Source of the DNA: Bolinopsis microptera | Lineage: Eukaryota > Ctenophora > Tentaculata > Lobata > Bolinopsidae | Direction: 5' to 3' | Assembly (NCBI RefSeq): GCF_026151205.1 | Contig: NC_087076.1 | Span: forward strand, 15,956,419 to 16,020,418 | Length of the DNA stretch: 64,000 bases | Part shown: positions 1 to 12,900 of the stretch, piece by piece | Numbering within the stretch: the first letter of the stretch is position 1 | Layout of the letters: each line of letters starts with the position of its first letter | Made by a program: the position numbers and the translations under genes | The notes under the pieces: model-generated | Told to the model about the DNA's origin: nothing | Databases searched by the model: none | Seen by the model: only the letters and a program-made list of their open reading frames with translations

Positions 1-183
1 TGCAATTGCAAAGTTAATAAAGTAATATTTCATAGCACGCAAGAAAAAATTGTGATACCATCTATTTTCAAGTCTTTCATTGATGGCTGCTACTCTAATA
101 ATGATAGCATCAGAATAACGTCCTAATCAAAGAATAAGCGCTTCAACTAACTTTCGAGAGAAGATCTTTTAGCTTACAATATT

Positions 184-1486
184 TTAAATTTCTGCAATAT
201 TTGAGATCATGATGGATGCCAACAATACCACAAAATATACACCCCTATACACACAGGTGTTTTGAGCAGCGCCGTTCTTGTTGAAGCCATGCCCCTTCGT
301 ACTACTGACTGCCATCAACAACTCCCCGTCTCTAGCCATCTGGCTCATCCGTAACGCGTTCTCCAGAGTAGTCTTAGCTTCCAGTATGTACGGGGAAGGT
401 TCTCTCTGGTATGGCAGCTGTGGGTTCATCATCTGGCCAGGCTCTGTAAATGGCCTCACAAACCCTGAATCGTAGCTAACACCTGCTCGTGAACCAGTCC
501 AGCAGCTGGTGGTCGAGTCTTTGGAGAGAGAGCAGGGAAGCTCATCAGGGCTGGAGAGTATCCCGGAGAGACCCTTGTTAACTGAGTACATTCTAGGGTG
601 CTTGTTCAGATAGTTCCCACTGTCTTTGTAGCCTCCGGAGAACGGGTTCCTCCGCACGCAATCAATAGTGTCTGTTGTCATGACTTGTTTTATGAAGAAG
701 ATTATCTTAGAGAGATCTCCATACCTAGATATCATCATAAACTTAAGCTCCAAATGCTGCCTGTCCATAACCTTTAGCAGCTCTTCATAAAGAGCAATGA
801 TACTGGTGACATCAGCAAAACAGCCCCTAACAGTGTTCATACAAGTACTGTGACAGGTCCTAGCAGCGGCTGTTTCATCGTTACAAACCGGGCACATTAC
901 ATTCCCCAGCTCCCGATCTACTGGGATCCCATTCTGTATCACCTTCTCGTAGCACTGGTTTGTTATGTTGTGGAACCTCACCGCTTGCAGAGACTCGTAT
1001 ATAGCATCCAGGTTGGATTGGAGTGCGTAGAAATTGTTTGTTATGTTTTTGACGTGGGGAAGTGATCTATCTGCGATTTTCTGAATTTGTTCATCGTCCA
1101 GACAGTTCCCAGGGTCGTCCACGACCAGTCTGATTATTCCATACAGTACATCAGTGTAGGAAATCTCAGTCATCTTCTTGTCAGAGTACATAAACTCACT
1201 CACCTTTGGTATAAAGAAGAGCGGCATCATGGTGTGATTCTCGAACATCACCAGATACTGGTCTAGGTTAGAGTAAACCAGGTCAGGGAATCCCCAGGCA
1301 TTTTTAATCATGGCCTGTTCAGGTGGCAGAGGAGCAGCAGGAAACCTCGCCCGGACAGAGGGAGGGCCAGAACACGTGGTGCTGAACAGAGTAGGAGGCA
1401 AAGGGGTAGGCTTGCTGGGCTCGGTAGCAGGTGTTAGCAGAGTGGAGAGGAGGAGAGATGTAGAGAAGGAAAAGGAGGAGGATCAT
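184..1486 (-). CDS. Glypican-like GPI-anchored heparan sulfate proteoglycan core protein (one frameshift)
   Basis: Glypicans are cell-surface proteoglycans that modulate Wnt, Hedgehog, BMP and FGF ligands. The best start is the ATG at 1486, which opens a signal peptide (MILLLFLLYISPPLHSA) followed by CYRAQQAY and the glypican-type N-terminal LCPGEVSCCSS. The frame then breaks near 1321, where one extra base follows GCCACC. From there the next frame runs unbroken to the stop at 184. That part carries a Cys cluster resembling the glypican signature (CPVC, then ARTCHSTCMNTVRGC), later Cys residues, Ser-Gly sites (SGG, DSGNY) that could take glycosaminoglycan, and a hydrophobic C-terminus (VYFVVLLASIMISNIAEI) that fits GPI attachment. 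About 435 residues is short for the family. It seems to be a single exon and is divergent to the Ig gene. The frameshift may be an assembly error or a real lesion. Confidence 0.72.
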
Positions 1487-4400
1487 TGTTAAATGTCCTG
1501 TAAGTGTAAACGGCTAAATTCTGGTGTTATCTACATTTCAACCAGTTCTCATCAACCCTAATCTGAAAATATGATTGTGAACGTTTATCAATTATTTTAA
1601 AGTTGTGATTGTGAACGTACCACTAGAAAAATCGGGACTATCAACTAGACAACAGATATCACAGAGCAGTCGTGAAGTAGCAAGTTCACAGGTCCAAGTG
1701 TAATTAACAGCACGTCCCCGGCACACTTCTCTAATTAGCACCGGTGACTGTGTGAACCGGGGCTGACCAGTGACCGACTCAGTTACTTTCTAACACTTCT
1801 CGACTGTCCTCCCGTGGTCCGGCATCGGTCGTGTGGAATCAATATTGACCATTGAATTTTAGTTTGAGTTGGAGTGATACAAAAATGGGTTTTTTCAAGG
1901 AAACTATGTTGCTGTGTTGCATTGATTTTAAAATAGCGCTGTGAACTTTCAAACAAAAATTAAAGACAATTAAACTTTAGAGAATGACGTGCAGTAGTAA
2001 TCAGTATACAATATAAAAGTTAAAGTCCCCGCGCTGTAGCCGATAGTTTGCTGTAATTACCGAATAAACTAATAAAGGAAAATAATCATCGAAAAGCAAA
2101 AGAAAACCAAATGAAGTGACGAAAATACATAAATTGTAAAATAATTACAGCCTTAATTCACTAGCTAATGTAAGTTTTTATGGATTCGTTTCTCTGGGAA
2201 AATCAATTTAGAGAAGTTAAATTAGCCTCATACGTGGACTACTCAATTAATAGCAATAGAAGTGTGAAACCTGGAATTAACGAAGAAGATTCACAGGAAG
2301 ACAGAAATAGGTGTTCCCACAACATCAGTAATATTTTAAACGTGTTTACAGCATAAAACTAAACAGTGTGAAAAGAGCTGTCGTCCTGGTGACAAACCTA
2401 ATGCTATGTGGTGCAGGTTTATATCCTGCGCACGGCTCCTCTGTCAATATGCTAATTAGATTACTGTTTGTGTTTGTATTTACAAACTGGGCCCTGCATT
2501 CTGGTGGGTTGAAGAGGACTGACTGCTTGTACGCTGTCAAGAAAGATACAAAAGTTATAGTTGGACAGACAACTTGATATGGAACGGTAAATTTTAACGA
2601 TTTTCAAATGTATTGACCTACTAATTTATGAATCAGCTACATTGTTGAATATCTCGCCTATGTAGCTTGAGAAACAGCGTACTCTACCTTTGTTGACAGC
2701 TAATGTGGGAAAACTCCACCTAAATACGTTCAATGTTACATCCCATCTATTTGTAACATAAGAGTAAGAAAAATGGCTACTTAAACACAGAAGTAAAATG
2801 TACCGAGCGGAATTGCAGCCCTTCTTGAAGTTGAAAAGCCAATAGATTCTCGATCTCATCAACTCATCAAGAATTTACATTTAGAAGAGGAATGAATTGT
2901 AATTGTTTCTATCTTTCTGTTCTGTGAATCTGTGGTAATGAGAAATGGATACAATCAGCATAATCACATTAGCATCGTAATGGTTTCCATTGTATAGATC
3001 AGCATATCATAATGATAATGAAGTGATGATTATGATTTTGACTCACACAAATGTGGGGATGGCAGAGGAAATGTGAATGCGATATTGAATGGAGAGTCAG
3101 TGTCTCAGAGAAGATATGCAGGTCTGGAGGGTTAGGACTGCCAGAGAACATGTGTAAATCTGTTTTCTCTTCAGGCAACAGTACTGTCCAAAAAGCCAGA
3201 CCAGCGGAATTCCGCGCGAATCTCTCGAAGTGGAATGTGGTTGGGACTTGGGGCTTCCAGTTAGAGTTAGGGTTATGGTATTGGTTATGGTTGTGCTCAG
3301 GGTTAGGGTTCACTGTACTCGGAACTCCGCTGGTCGGGCTTATTGGATACTGCCTAGACAACTTTATTGCGGTTTGATTCTAGATTTAAAAAGATGATAT
3401 ATTCAAAACTTGTTTAAATTCTACTCTCTCCAAAAATTAAATAGGATCATCATCCCCGGAGAGCTTTACAAACTGATCTTGTGGAGGAAATTTATTACCA
3501 GAGAATGTTCTACAAATCCCTTTTTGTGATACAGGTAAGTGGCAGTTGAATTGTAGCAGCAGAAGTAGTGGCGTAGCTTTACAATTAGTCGCATCCAAGC
3601 TGCAGTTGTAGTATTCACATACTGTGCTACTAAGCAGTAAGCTATGCCATCATGACCGTTAACACTCTCATTTTAAAGGAGGTGCTTGCATGTGTTTCAA
3701 CTTCAGTAAAAAGGACATTAAGAGCTGCACATGATACAACCTTAAATGGCCCAAGAGTGAAGAGGTTGCTCATCACATACATTTTTGAGATAGTCTCTGA
3801 CAACAGAAAAAAAATCCTATTCATCAGGAACACAAACAATTGATTAATTTTTAGGTTTTTGCTTTTCTGGGATCATTTATGTTCGTTGTCTGATCAGCTT
3901 CAGCAGATTTTATTACAGCTAATCTTCTATTGATGCTATTAATCAGGTGGATGATATGGATGATGGATGACCTCAGTTCGTAGATCGATCAAGAGACTGA
4001 TTAATGTTCGGCAGCTGCCAGAGATCGTGACGTTTTTCAACAAGCTGCTTGAGATGTTCATCATTGCTGTGATGTTTCATACGAGCCTTGTAAACCTTTA
4101 CAGCATCTCGGCGACATAAGATTTTGAAGATCTGTGATAGGGTGAATCACTAGGGCCGGATATGTTTATGTAGCACCTCCTTGTTACTTTATGATATGTT
4201 CATAAGATTAAGAAAACTATTTATATTTAAAAATGTGGTATTTTGTTTGTTAATAGGAAACCAAATATAAAAACAAACGTTAATTTCACGACTTTGATCA
4301 GTTAAGTGAAAATTATGTAAAATATGGATATATCTGAGTTTTATCACGTCCGCCAACAACATCATGATTTTAAAAAGTTATTAAAATTACGTCTGTGGAT

Positions 4401-6937
4401 GTTTTTATTTTTTATGGCAGACGTCACAGACTGGTCGTCATATAGATAGGGTTTTCTCATTGAACAGCTTGACTTGCATGAATATGTAAATGTTTTATTT
4501 CACGTGTTATGGATGATGATTTACCTCATAAAGTTAAAAAATTATGATTAAATTAACTTGGTTCGTTTTCATGTGGTGACATCCTTTGATTTTAAACATT
4601 ATCATTTCCCGCTGTTTTTATTTTGTTATGCTTAAATTGACGATTACCCAGTCAAATGGTTCAGCCGAGCCTAAAAATGATTACAATTACATCGTAATTA
4701 GTTTTAATAATCATAATTTATGCACCTCTCCACATGTATCAATATCTTTTACGATCTCCCACCGTATGATGTGCGTTTTCAATACAGGTGTGTGACCTCC
4801 CTCTGAAAACAAGCACATCATTGCTTCATCTCAAGCTAGAACACAATGCGACAATACGCTCTACTAACTCAACTCTCTTTTGACGAGCTAGCCAAACTAC
4901 TAACGTAAGCGATCGAGGCTGCTTGCTTGTTTGGACGGTGAATATATCGCGTTTTATACTATTGATAGTTGAAGTTATAGCTATTTTTCTCAGGAGCAGC
5001 ATCAGTATCGTTACTTGACATTGTTATTGTGCAACTGCTTGTCGTGCGGGTGTTGGTGTGCATTTCATTGTTAACAACTACTGAGATGGTAACTCGCTTG
5101 CCGCACACTCTCCGTACGTGCAGGTTCGTAAGCTCTGTCATCGTATTAGGGTCTGCCCACACTACGCCTCTATTAGACCCTAATACTATTAGTACACCTA
5201 TATTCTCAATCGTTTTATCTTATCTTGTCCTATTTGCCCTCACTCGAGTCGATCATATGACCATGTCACAGTTCACTGATTACGCTGAGAACTTGATACG
5301 TGTACTCAGTGCAGTCTATTAGATCTCAACATGTAGACAAGTAGCCGTGAATAGGACGTGAAGTGGAAACGATAAAAAATCAATTTGATTGGAATTTTAT
5401 AGAGTACATAACGTGAATTGCATCGCACGGAAGAAAGAGCAGGTGCATTAAGCTAACAGTGATATTATAGTTCAGTGCGTGTTATAGGGGTGAGAATTTT
5501 TAGGAACGTGAAGAGGACTGCATAGACAGTGATGGTGGCCGCTGATATGTTACCGTGGACCTATCACACACTCAGCACCGCATTACATTTAAGCTTTGTT
5601 GTCATGGCCGTACTTTAACATAACGACGCTTAACTGATATCACGTGACTCGACGCCGTGACTCGCGTTAGGCTTGAGAAAAAAGCGCGCTCCAGGAATGT
5701 ATACATTTAGCGAGCGTGAAGTTGTTTATTGTATAAAATGGTATCTTAGATAGATAAGCGATTTCGTAGATCCCACTCACTACTATACCGCTAGTCCTAA
5801 TTTTTCATTTCTGCTTGTTTGCGCCCGTTTTTGTCCATGTTTTACTTCATACAAGCTGTCTCGGTTCTCTGGACAAGGTGAAGCGCGATGCCATCTGAAG
5901 CATTACTGGTAACTGATGAGTGATGTCAGGGACTATGATAGCTATCTAGGTCAAATTAATATGCAATCGTAAGAAGTCGAAGTTTAAAACCAAAATAGAA
6001 ACGCTTTATTGAACAAGGCAGACACTCTTTTTTAGAGCTCAGCGCATGCACACATCTTCTAATTTCATAAAAGCATTACTACACTTGCAGACAGGGACTA
6101 GAAGAGCCTAAAAGCACGTCCAGTTCTACAGTTAGGTAGTACTACAGTGAAGTCACTATTTTTTTCAATAATTCCTAATGCACTTCTCATATCGATCGCA
6201 TTCTTGGATTAATATTTGTATAGCGGCATGATGATAAACGTTTAAAATACTTTCAACACCGCTGCATAACAAATAATTTAAGTACAATTGTAATGATCCT
6301 CTTACTTCATATTGCTTTATTGCTCATATACCCTGTATCTTAGTACGTTCTGAAATACACTGAACCGTTTATAGAGCTCGGTACACCCGAGACCTTCACC
6401 AGAGAGATGTATCTTGCTTAAAAACTTTGCTTAAAAACTTTGAACCAATCACAGCATGATCTATGGGTTATAGATTCAGCGGTATGAAGTGCACGAGGTT
6501 GCCAAACCCTGGTTAACCGCCAATGTTGTTAGCTCCGATAATATTTATAGTGTCGCACTTTTGCTTTCCGGATTTTGCTTGATATTCTACATGCTTGCTG
6601 CTTGATGATAGCTGATTAGGTTTGACATTAAACTTATAACGATCGCGCCAGTATAAGGATTGAAGCTTGTTATTTTCAACGGCGTTTTTTTGCTGCTTGT
6701 CATTAAATTGAAAGTTAGAAACATTTGCTGCTTTCTACAACCTTTGGACAGATCTTTACTTTTTAGTCCCAGCTTTACCTATATTGCACTCTTGCTGTTT
6801 CTCCATCGTTAGTTACTTTATATTAAACTATAATTATATTATTAACATTTAATATATTATCACTTTATTAACACTTTCCTACTTAATGTGTTAGGTGTTG
6901 ACCTAATATCAAACAACGTGTTTGCATCATTAAACGT
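1487..6937. other. Intergenic region between divergent glypican-like and Ig genes
   Basis: I see no supported gene in this 5.4 kb. Short open frames occur on both strands, but none has Cys patterns, domain motifs or splice structure that persuade me. A degenerate telomere-like GGTTAG tract lies at 3261-3310. Both neighbours are transcribed outward, so both promoters, and any untranslated first exon of the Ig gene, should lie here. The last 150 bases before the Ig start are strongly AT-rich. Confidence 0.6.
3261..3310. repeat. Short degenerate telomere-like GGTTAG tract
   Basis: About 50 bases contain imperfect repeats of the form TTAGGG, TTAGAG and TTATGG, including two clean GGGTTAGGGTT-type stretches at the right end. 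Interstitial telomeric sequence and ordinary simple repeat are both possible. Confidence 0.4.
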
Positions 6938-6980
6938 ATGAGAGTATTACAGTGGTTTTCTGTGGTACTTTTACTAAATG
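6938..6980 (+). CDS. Exon 1: signal peptide of the Ig gene
   Basis: The ATG opens a 14-codon exon encoding MRVLQWFSVVLLLN, with the hydrophobic core of a signal peptide. It ends AAT G before a good donor (gtaag), which sets the phase-1 pattern kept by later domain boundaries. I chose this start because the upstream sequence has no in-frame extension with signal-peptide character. Confidence 0.7.
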
Positions 6981-9900
6981 GTAAGATCCATTTTAATTTT
7001 AATCATGTTCCATTTTCCAATTTATGAATGAAAATTGAAAACATTATTAACGCTTGACAGAGCAGCCTAGTTCATATATATACATCATTTAAATATGATT
7101 AAACCAGTATAAAAACTTAGTGAAACGTACCAACACCCACAAAAGATAGACAATCTAAGGCCTAAGCTAATAATGTGCTCACCCAGGAGTCACCAGTGAC
7201 TTTAGTCTGGACGGAGGGGACCCGTCGAGTGAAAACGAGGCTGTGATCTGTGGAGAAGGACAGGTCGCATCGTCTGATGGGACTACGTGTGGTATGTGCA
7301 TCAATTCACCTGTAGATCTATAGTAGTTGATACGTTTAACCTTTGAAAAAATTAACTGCAGAATACTTAATACATTTTTATCGTGACCATTCAAGGTATT
7401 TGATTTAAAATTTCATCTTTGAGCGGCACTTATTTGCTATTGCAAAACAATTAACTATAAAAAACATTAAATAAATAAGAGATTCTAATCTTGAACCTCC
7501 TTTACAGTGGCATGCGCCACGGGTACGTACGCATTAGAGGACAGTTGTGTGGATTGTGCTCGAGGCACATATTCAGACAGAGAGGGTGCTACTGAATGCA
7601 CCCCTTGTGGCACAGGACTCAGCACTATTAACACTGCTTCCACCTCTGCCTCACTTTGCATCGGTTTGTAGGATTCAAAATTTAGGACTGTTTGGCCATG
7701 ATATGTATGGTAATCTGGTCAATTTTAGTAATTTTACAAAACTTTAAAAAGCCTTCCTTCACACCAAAAATCAGGATTTCGGTTTTGCATAATTTTCATC
7801 TGATGAAGCATTAATAACAGTTATGATTTTGCAGTGATATGCACGGTGCCGACAGTGTTTGCCGGTACACCCAGCCCGCAATCCGGTACGTTTGTAGCGC
7901 AGAACGGGGCAGTGGTTGTTAACTGTAACACAGGTTACTCTTCCAACAACCAGAACATTGTCAGCTACGAGTGTGAGAAGATCGTCTCATGTTCAAGTTA
8001 GTTTACTTTCAATTATTTGAGATGAATGGGGTTGTTTTGATATTTCTTTAGCTTGCATGTTCTTTTTATACTTGTGTAGAATATATTATTCATAATAAAC
8101 TTAAAGATTCACTCTGCTTTCAATCTTTTAGTATGATATTTTTAAAAAATTTCAGAGGTGGAGGCGACAACTCAGTACACTCAAATAGTGAAGGGATACG
8201 ACGCAACGATCACATGTGAAGTTTCTTCAGGTTAGTGTTTTCCCTTGTTCATTATTAGGCATTTAATTGAATGTTTTCTAAAAAGACCTGAAAAATAAAT
8301 CCAAGGTGGAGACTGGAGATGTACGCTAGGCCTAAAGTTTCCCTTTTATCTACTATCAGGCTGCTGGTCAAACAGCTATCGTATAAATAAGTGCTAAAGG
8401 TGAAAGTGAAAGTGAAAGTGCCAAAGGTGAAAATAAAAACTGACCACACGATATCTCCCTCAGAGTACACACCAAGTAACTGTGTCTGGAACAAAGACGG
8501 CAATGTAGTGGTGTCTGGTGGTACATTCACCAGCAGCAACAACGTCCACACATGCACCTACAGTCTTGCGTGAGTCAATTTAAGCTTTCTTTAACCTTTT
8601 AAAGCCCGTTTTTAGCTATTTTTAAGGCCGTAAAGAAGTTAAACCATTGCAACATTGGCTGTTTACCTCCTGTCCCCCTTTACAGGAGTTTCAGTACATC
8701 TAACGAAGGAGTGTACACGTGCAGCGCGTCCATCAACAGTGTAACTACCCCCTCCACATCCATCTCTCTCTTTCTACTAGAATCTGTGTTCAACACCAGT
8801 CCTGTGTATGTGATAGGAGGAAGTCAGATCATACTGACGTGTGGAGCTGACGCTCCTTCTCAACTCAACTACCTTCCTACTATTGCTTGGGCTGATGGTC
8901 AGTAACAGCTCCTGTTTTTCTTCCTAATATATTGTCAGCTCGTCCTCCTCTCGTTAAAAAAAATACTTTTCAAACTTTACAGAGTACAGCAATTATAACG
9001 TATAAAATAAACTCAAATAAATTATTGCTCCCGTCTGTAAAATCTGACGGGAGACCGAACACCGGAACACGGTATTGCACAGATATTTACAACAGATATT
9101 TTCATACTAGTTATGATAACCTTTACCCAACCTCTAACCTCTAACCAAACCCCCCTCTCAGACGAAGGAAACACTGGATACAGCGAGTTTGTAACTTACA
9201 GTACTTCTAACAACATCCGGTACAGTTACCTGACCCTGACCCCCACTGCTCTGGTGGACTCCTACATTTGTACAGTATCCTACAGCGACTTTTCTGATAA
9301 CCTTCTAGTCAGCTCCGTTTCTGTGTCCACTATCAGTGAGTCATCTTCATTAACTGTACTTTTCTGTTAGTGTACCTATCTTCGCTCCTTTGCCAACTAC
9401 CATCAAATGAGATTTAAAAACGTTTAACCTCAATATTTTCCAATTTTACTCCCTTAAAATAACGAGAGAACCCCACATCAGCGATGTACGATGCACCGGA
9501 ATCAAAAACAATCGTGACGGGGAGGTCAGTAACCCTGACCTGTGTAGCATCCTCAGCTCAACAGGCCACCATCACTTGGAGCACCACCCTGGACTCTGAT
9601 ATCTCTGGAGCCGCCGTTTCCTTCAACTCTGTTAGGTATTGATGGTTGAAAATCTTAATTTTATATTTCACCCTTCAACTACATGTCTCTTCCACAGTGT
9701 GACTGTGGAAGTACTGGGAGCGCTATCTCGTTCAAATGAAGAGTTAGGTCGTACTATTTAGATACTATTTAGATAAGTAGATATTCTTCTGCGAACCGTT
9801 TCGCTAGCATTTCAAAAACAATATAGTTTCTTGTACTGAATTTAATGTGGTGAATTCTATAAAAACTTTGTAAGCAGTTGTTCTGTGGCCCAGCCATGAA

Positions 9901-12900
9901 GTGGCCCCTGTGATATGCAGAGAGGAATAAAAACTTTCTTGAATGTTCTAGTATCACTTTTAAGAACCGCTGCATGTACATGCTTGCTCACAGAAATGTG
10001 CAGAAATAAGAAATTACACGAAGTCGAGAGTGGCCTGTTTCTTGTAAAGTTGAATTATTTTCACATATCAAAACACAAGAAAGACATGTGCAAAACACAG
10101 AATGTTCTGCGGAGGATTGAGGATTATTAACTATCTAATGTTTCAGTAAACACACAACCTCTACACTGACTATCGGATCTGTTAATTCTGATACACCTTA
10201 CACGTGCACTGCACTGTATAACGGGGTAAAGGTCACCGGAGTTGCTTCCATTACTGTCCAATGTGAGTACAATCTATGGAATACAACTGTAAAACATAGT
10301 TTAGAGAACAGGGCGGTAGAAATGGTTTACAGACCATTGACCAGAGATGCCAAAGTGCTTTAATTATATACTCTACTATCAACGAAACGAACGTCATATT
10401 TCCATCAATATATGAAGTAAGCTATATCAACTGAATCATTTTACGACTCCTCTAACCCTCTCTCTCTCCATCTCTAGCAATAGGAATAGACACCCCACCC
10501 ACTTCCCAAACTGTAAATGTGGGAGTCACAGTAACGATGTCCTGTACAGTACTTTCTCCCTCGATCAACCTAGTAACCCATATTCGCTGGTATAAGGGGG
10601 ATACTGATGTGGAGCTAACAGAGGGAGTCACCACTTTCCTTGGTAAGATAACTGAGATAATGTTTATCATATTTCAGCTTTATCCATCAGTTATGGAGTA
10701 TTTTTCATTACCTAGAGCATATTTTTTCATTAAAGCCCTGATTTAGATCAATAGAGCAACGTAAGACTTCCTATGAAACAGAAAGTATGACAATTAAATT
10801 TCTGAACATGTGATTCTAATGAAGTATTATTTTTTATCTTATCATATATATTCCCAGGCGACCCAACAGGCACTTCCAAGTTTATCCAAATGACAGTACA
10901 GACAAGCTCTGAAGGAGGGTTCTACTGCAAAGCAACTTACGCTGATAACACTGTTATCAGTAGCGCTAATGCTTACCTTCTTGTTTACGGTAAAGATCAA
11001 GCTATATCTATCTTTTCCCCCCTTAGATATGATAGATCAGATAAATATGGTAGATAGTAGGGTTTGCAGAATGCAGATACTGGTCTGTGTAGGAAATATT
11101 GCGATATCCTTAATTGCTACTCAATGGTGGCCCTTAGTCTCCTCTCCACAATCTACCACTAACCCCGATCACCTCAGGCATCAAAACAAGTCCGGGCACA
11201 GTGGTAGGAGTTTTGGACAATGAGGCCACTCTGACCTGTGTCATCAGTGGTCCGGTGCCAAGCACTGTTCAGTGGTATCACGAGTCTTCAGAGGTATCAG
11301 ACTCTTCCAAGCACACCAAGCGTGTGGAGATTGTCGAGGGTGAGACTCGGGGAACTTGGCCATCACCTCGCTCGAACTTGCTGATAAGGGGAATTACAAC
11401 TGTAAGGTGACTTATGATAGTGGTACTGTGGTGGACAGTGTTACTGGGAATCTTGAGATATACTGTGAGTCTTTTTTATTTTCCCTTGTGTTAGGTTGTG
11501 AACTTTGAGACATGATTGTGTGCCTTCATCAATTTTTCTTCCCTTACCCCTCTATAATTTAACCGTTTTAAATGAATCACGTACGGTCGAGCAGAACCCC
11601 GAGATGTGACAAGACTTGGGTGGGAACACCAGCGTTCCCAACCAAGTCGTGTCAAATGTTCTATCACCAAAAACCTCGACTTCATACTCTTAGCTTTAGA
11701 TTCGCTGATGGTTGTTGGACAAAGTTTTGTCGGTGGAACCACGACGCTCACCTGTAAGATCTACGCTGGGGAGCAGCCTAACTTGGTAAGTACTTTAATA
11801 GTTAGATGTACAGTTTACACTCATGATCAATCAATTCTATAAATTTTAGTGGAATCTGTCGACTGTCACCCACAAATACTCTGGCGCTATCTAGATATAA
11901 TAGATTACCAGTTCTTTATGCTCATAAATTCTTGTAATATCTGAATACTAATCAGTAATTTCTTCTCGTTAGTGTAACATTCCGAGGCTTTTATTTCTTA
12001 ACTATTTCCACTCCAGGTTAACTTCTTAAGAGAGAAAGACCTGGTGAACGTGGTGTCTACTGACACATTTGATCTGGAATCAGGTCTCACCACCAGCACT
12101 CTGGTGCTAGAGAATCTCCAGGAGTCGGACTTCACACTGTACTCGTGTGATGCTTTCTGGACAAATATACTTCACGCTGTATCAACTCAAATAACCCTCG
12201 CAGATATGGTACGGTCTTGATAAAACTTATTTCTTCATCAACCGACAAAAGCATACCACAATTTTAGAAAGAAAATTCTTTTCTAAGTTAGGAGATTTTA
12301 AATAATTTGTACCTTGTTTCAGCGTTCATCACTCTACCGGAGACGACAACCCAAGTTAACGCTAACACCGAAGTAAAAGTAACCTGCAGTATCAACTACT
12401 CTAACTCGCCGCCTACCATAGTTTGGTACAAGGGCGCTGATCTCGCAACTCAGAGTGCCACCCAGAGTAACGACGATGACAATCTAGTGTTAGTAGAAAT
12501 AATACGGTGTTGTCTTATTGTAATTTAAACAATCTGGCTCTTACCCTGACAAGTGCTTATTTGTTTTATCCTCATGGTGGATTGTTTACAAGTCACATTG
12601 GACATTACTGCTGGTTACAAACAATCTTTGTACTTGACAGTCATCTAATTTGTTAACATCCATCTAATTTGTTAACATCCATCTAATTTGTTAACATCCA
12701 TCTAATTAGTGAACATCGATCTAATAAGTTAACATTCATCTAATTAGTTAACATTCATCTAATTAGATAACATTTATCTAATTAGTTAACATCCATCTAA
12801 TTAGTTAACATCCTTTTAATTAGTTAACATCGATATAATTAGTTGAAATCCATCTAATTAGATAACATTCATCTAATTAGTTAACATTCATTTAATTAGT

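Noticed and set aside
850-1065. Plus-strand frame inside the glypican-like gene
   Set aside because: A shadow of the minus-strand coding frame, which has the Cys pattern and membrane signals.
2368-2577. 69-codon plus-strand frame with a hydrophobic stretch and two Cys
   Set aside because: Could mimic a short secreted peptide, but an antisense frame of equal length overlaps it and nothing upstream or downstream supports it.
3051-3377. Overlapping open frames on both strands near 3.0-3.4 kb
   Set aside because: Biased composition over the TTAGGG-like tract keeps both strands open. No domain motif, signal peptide or splice context supports a gene.
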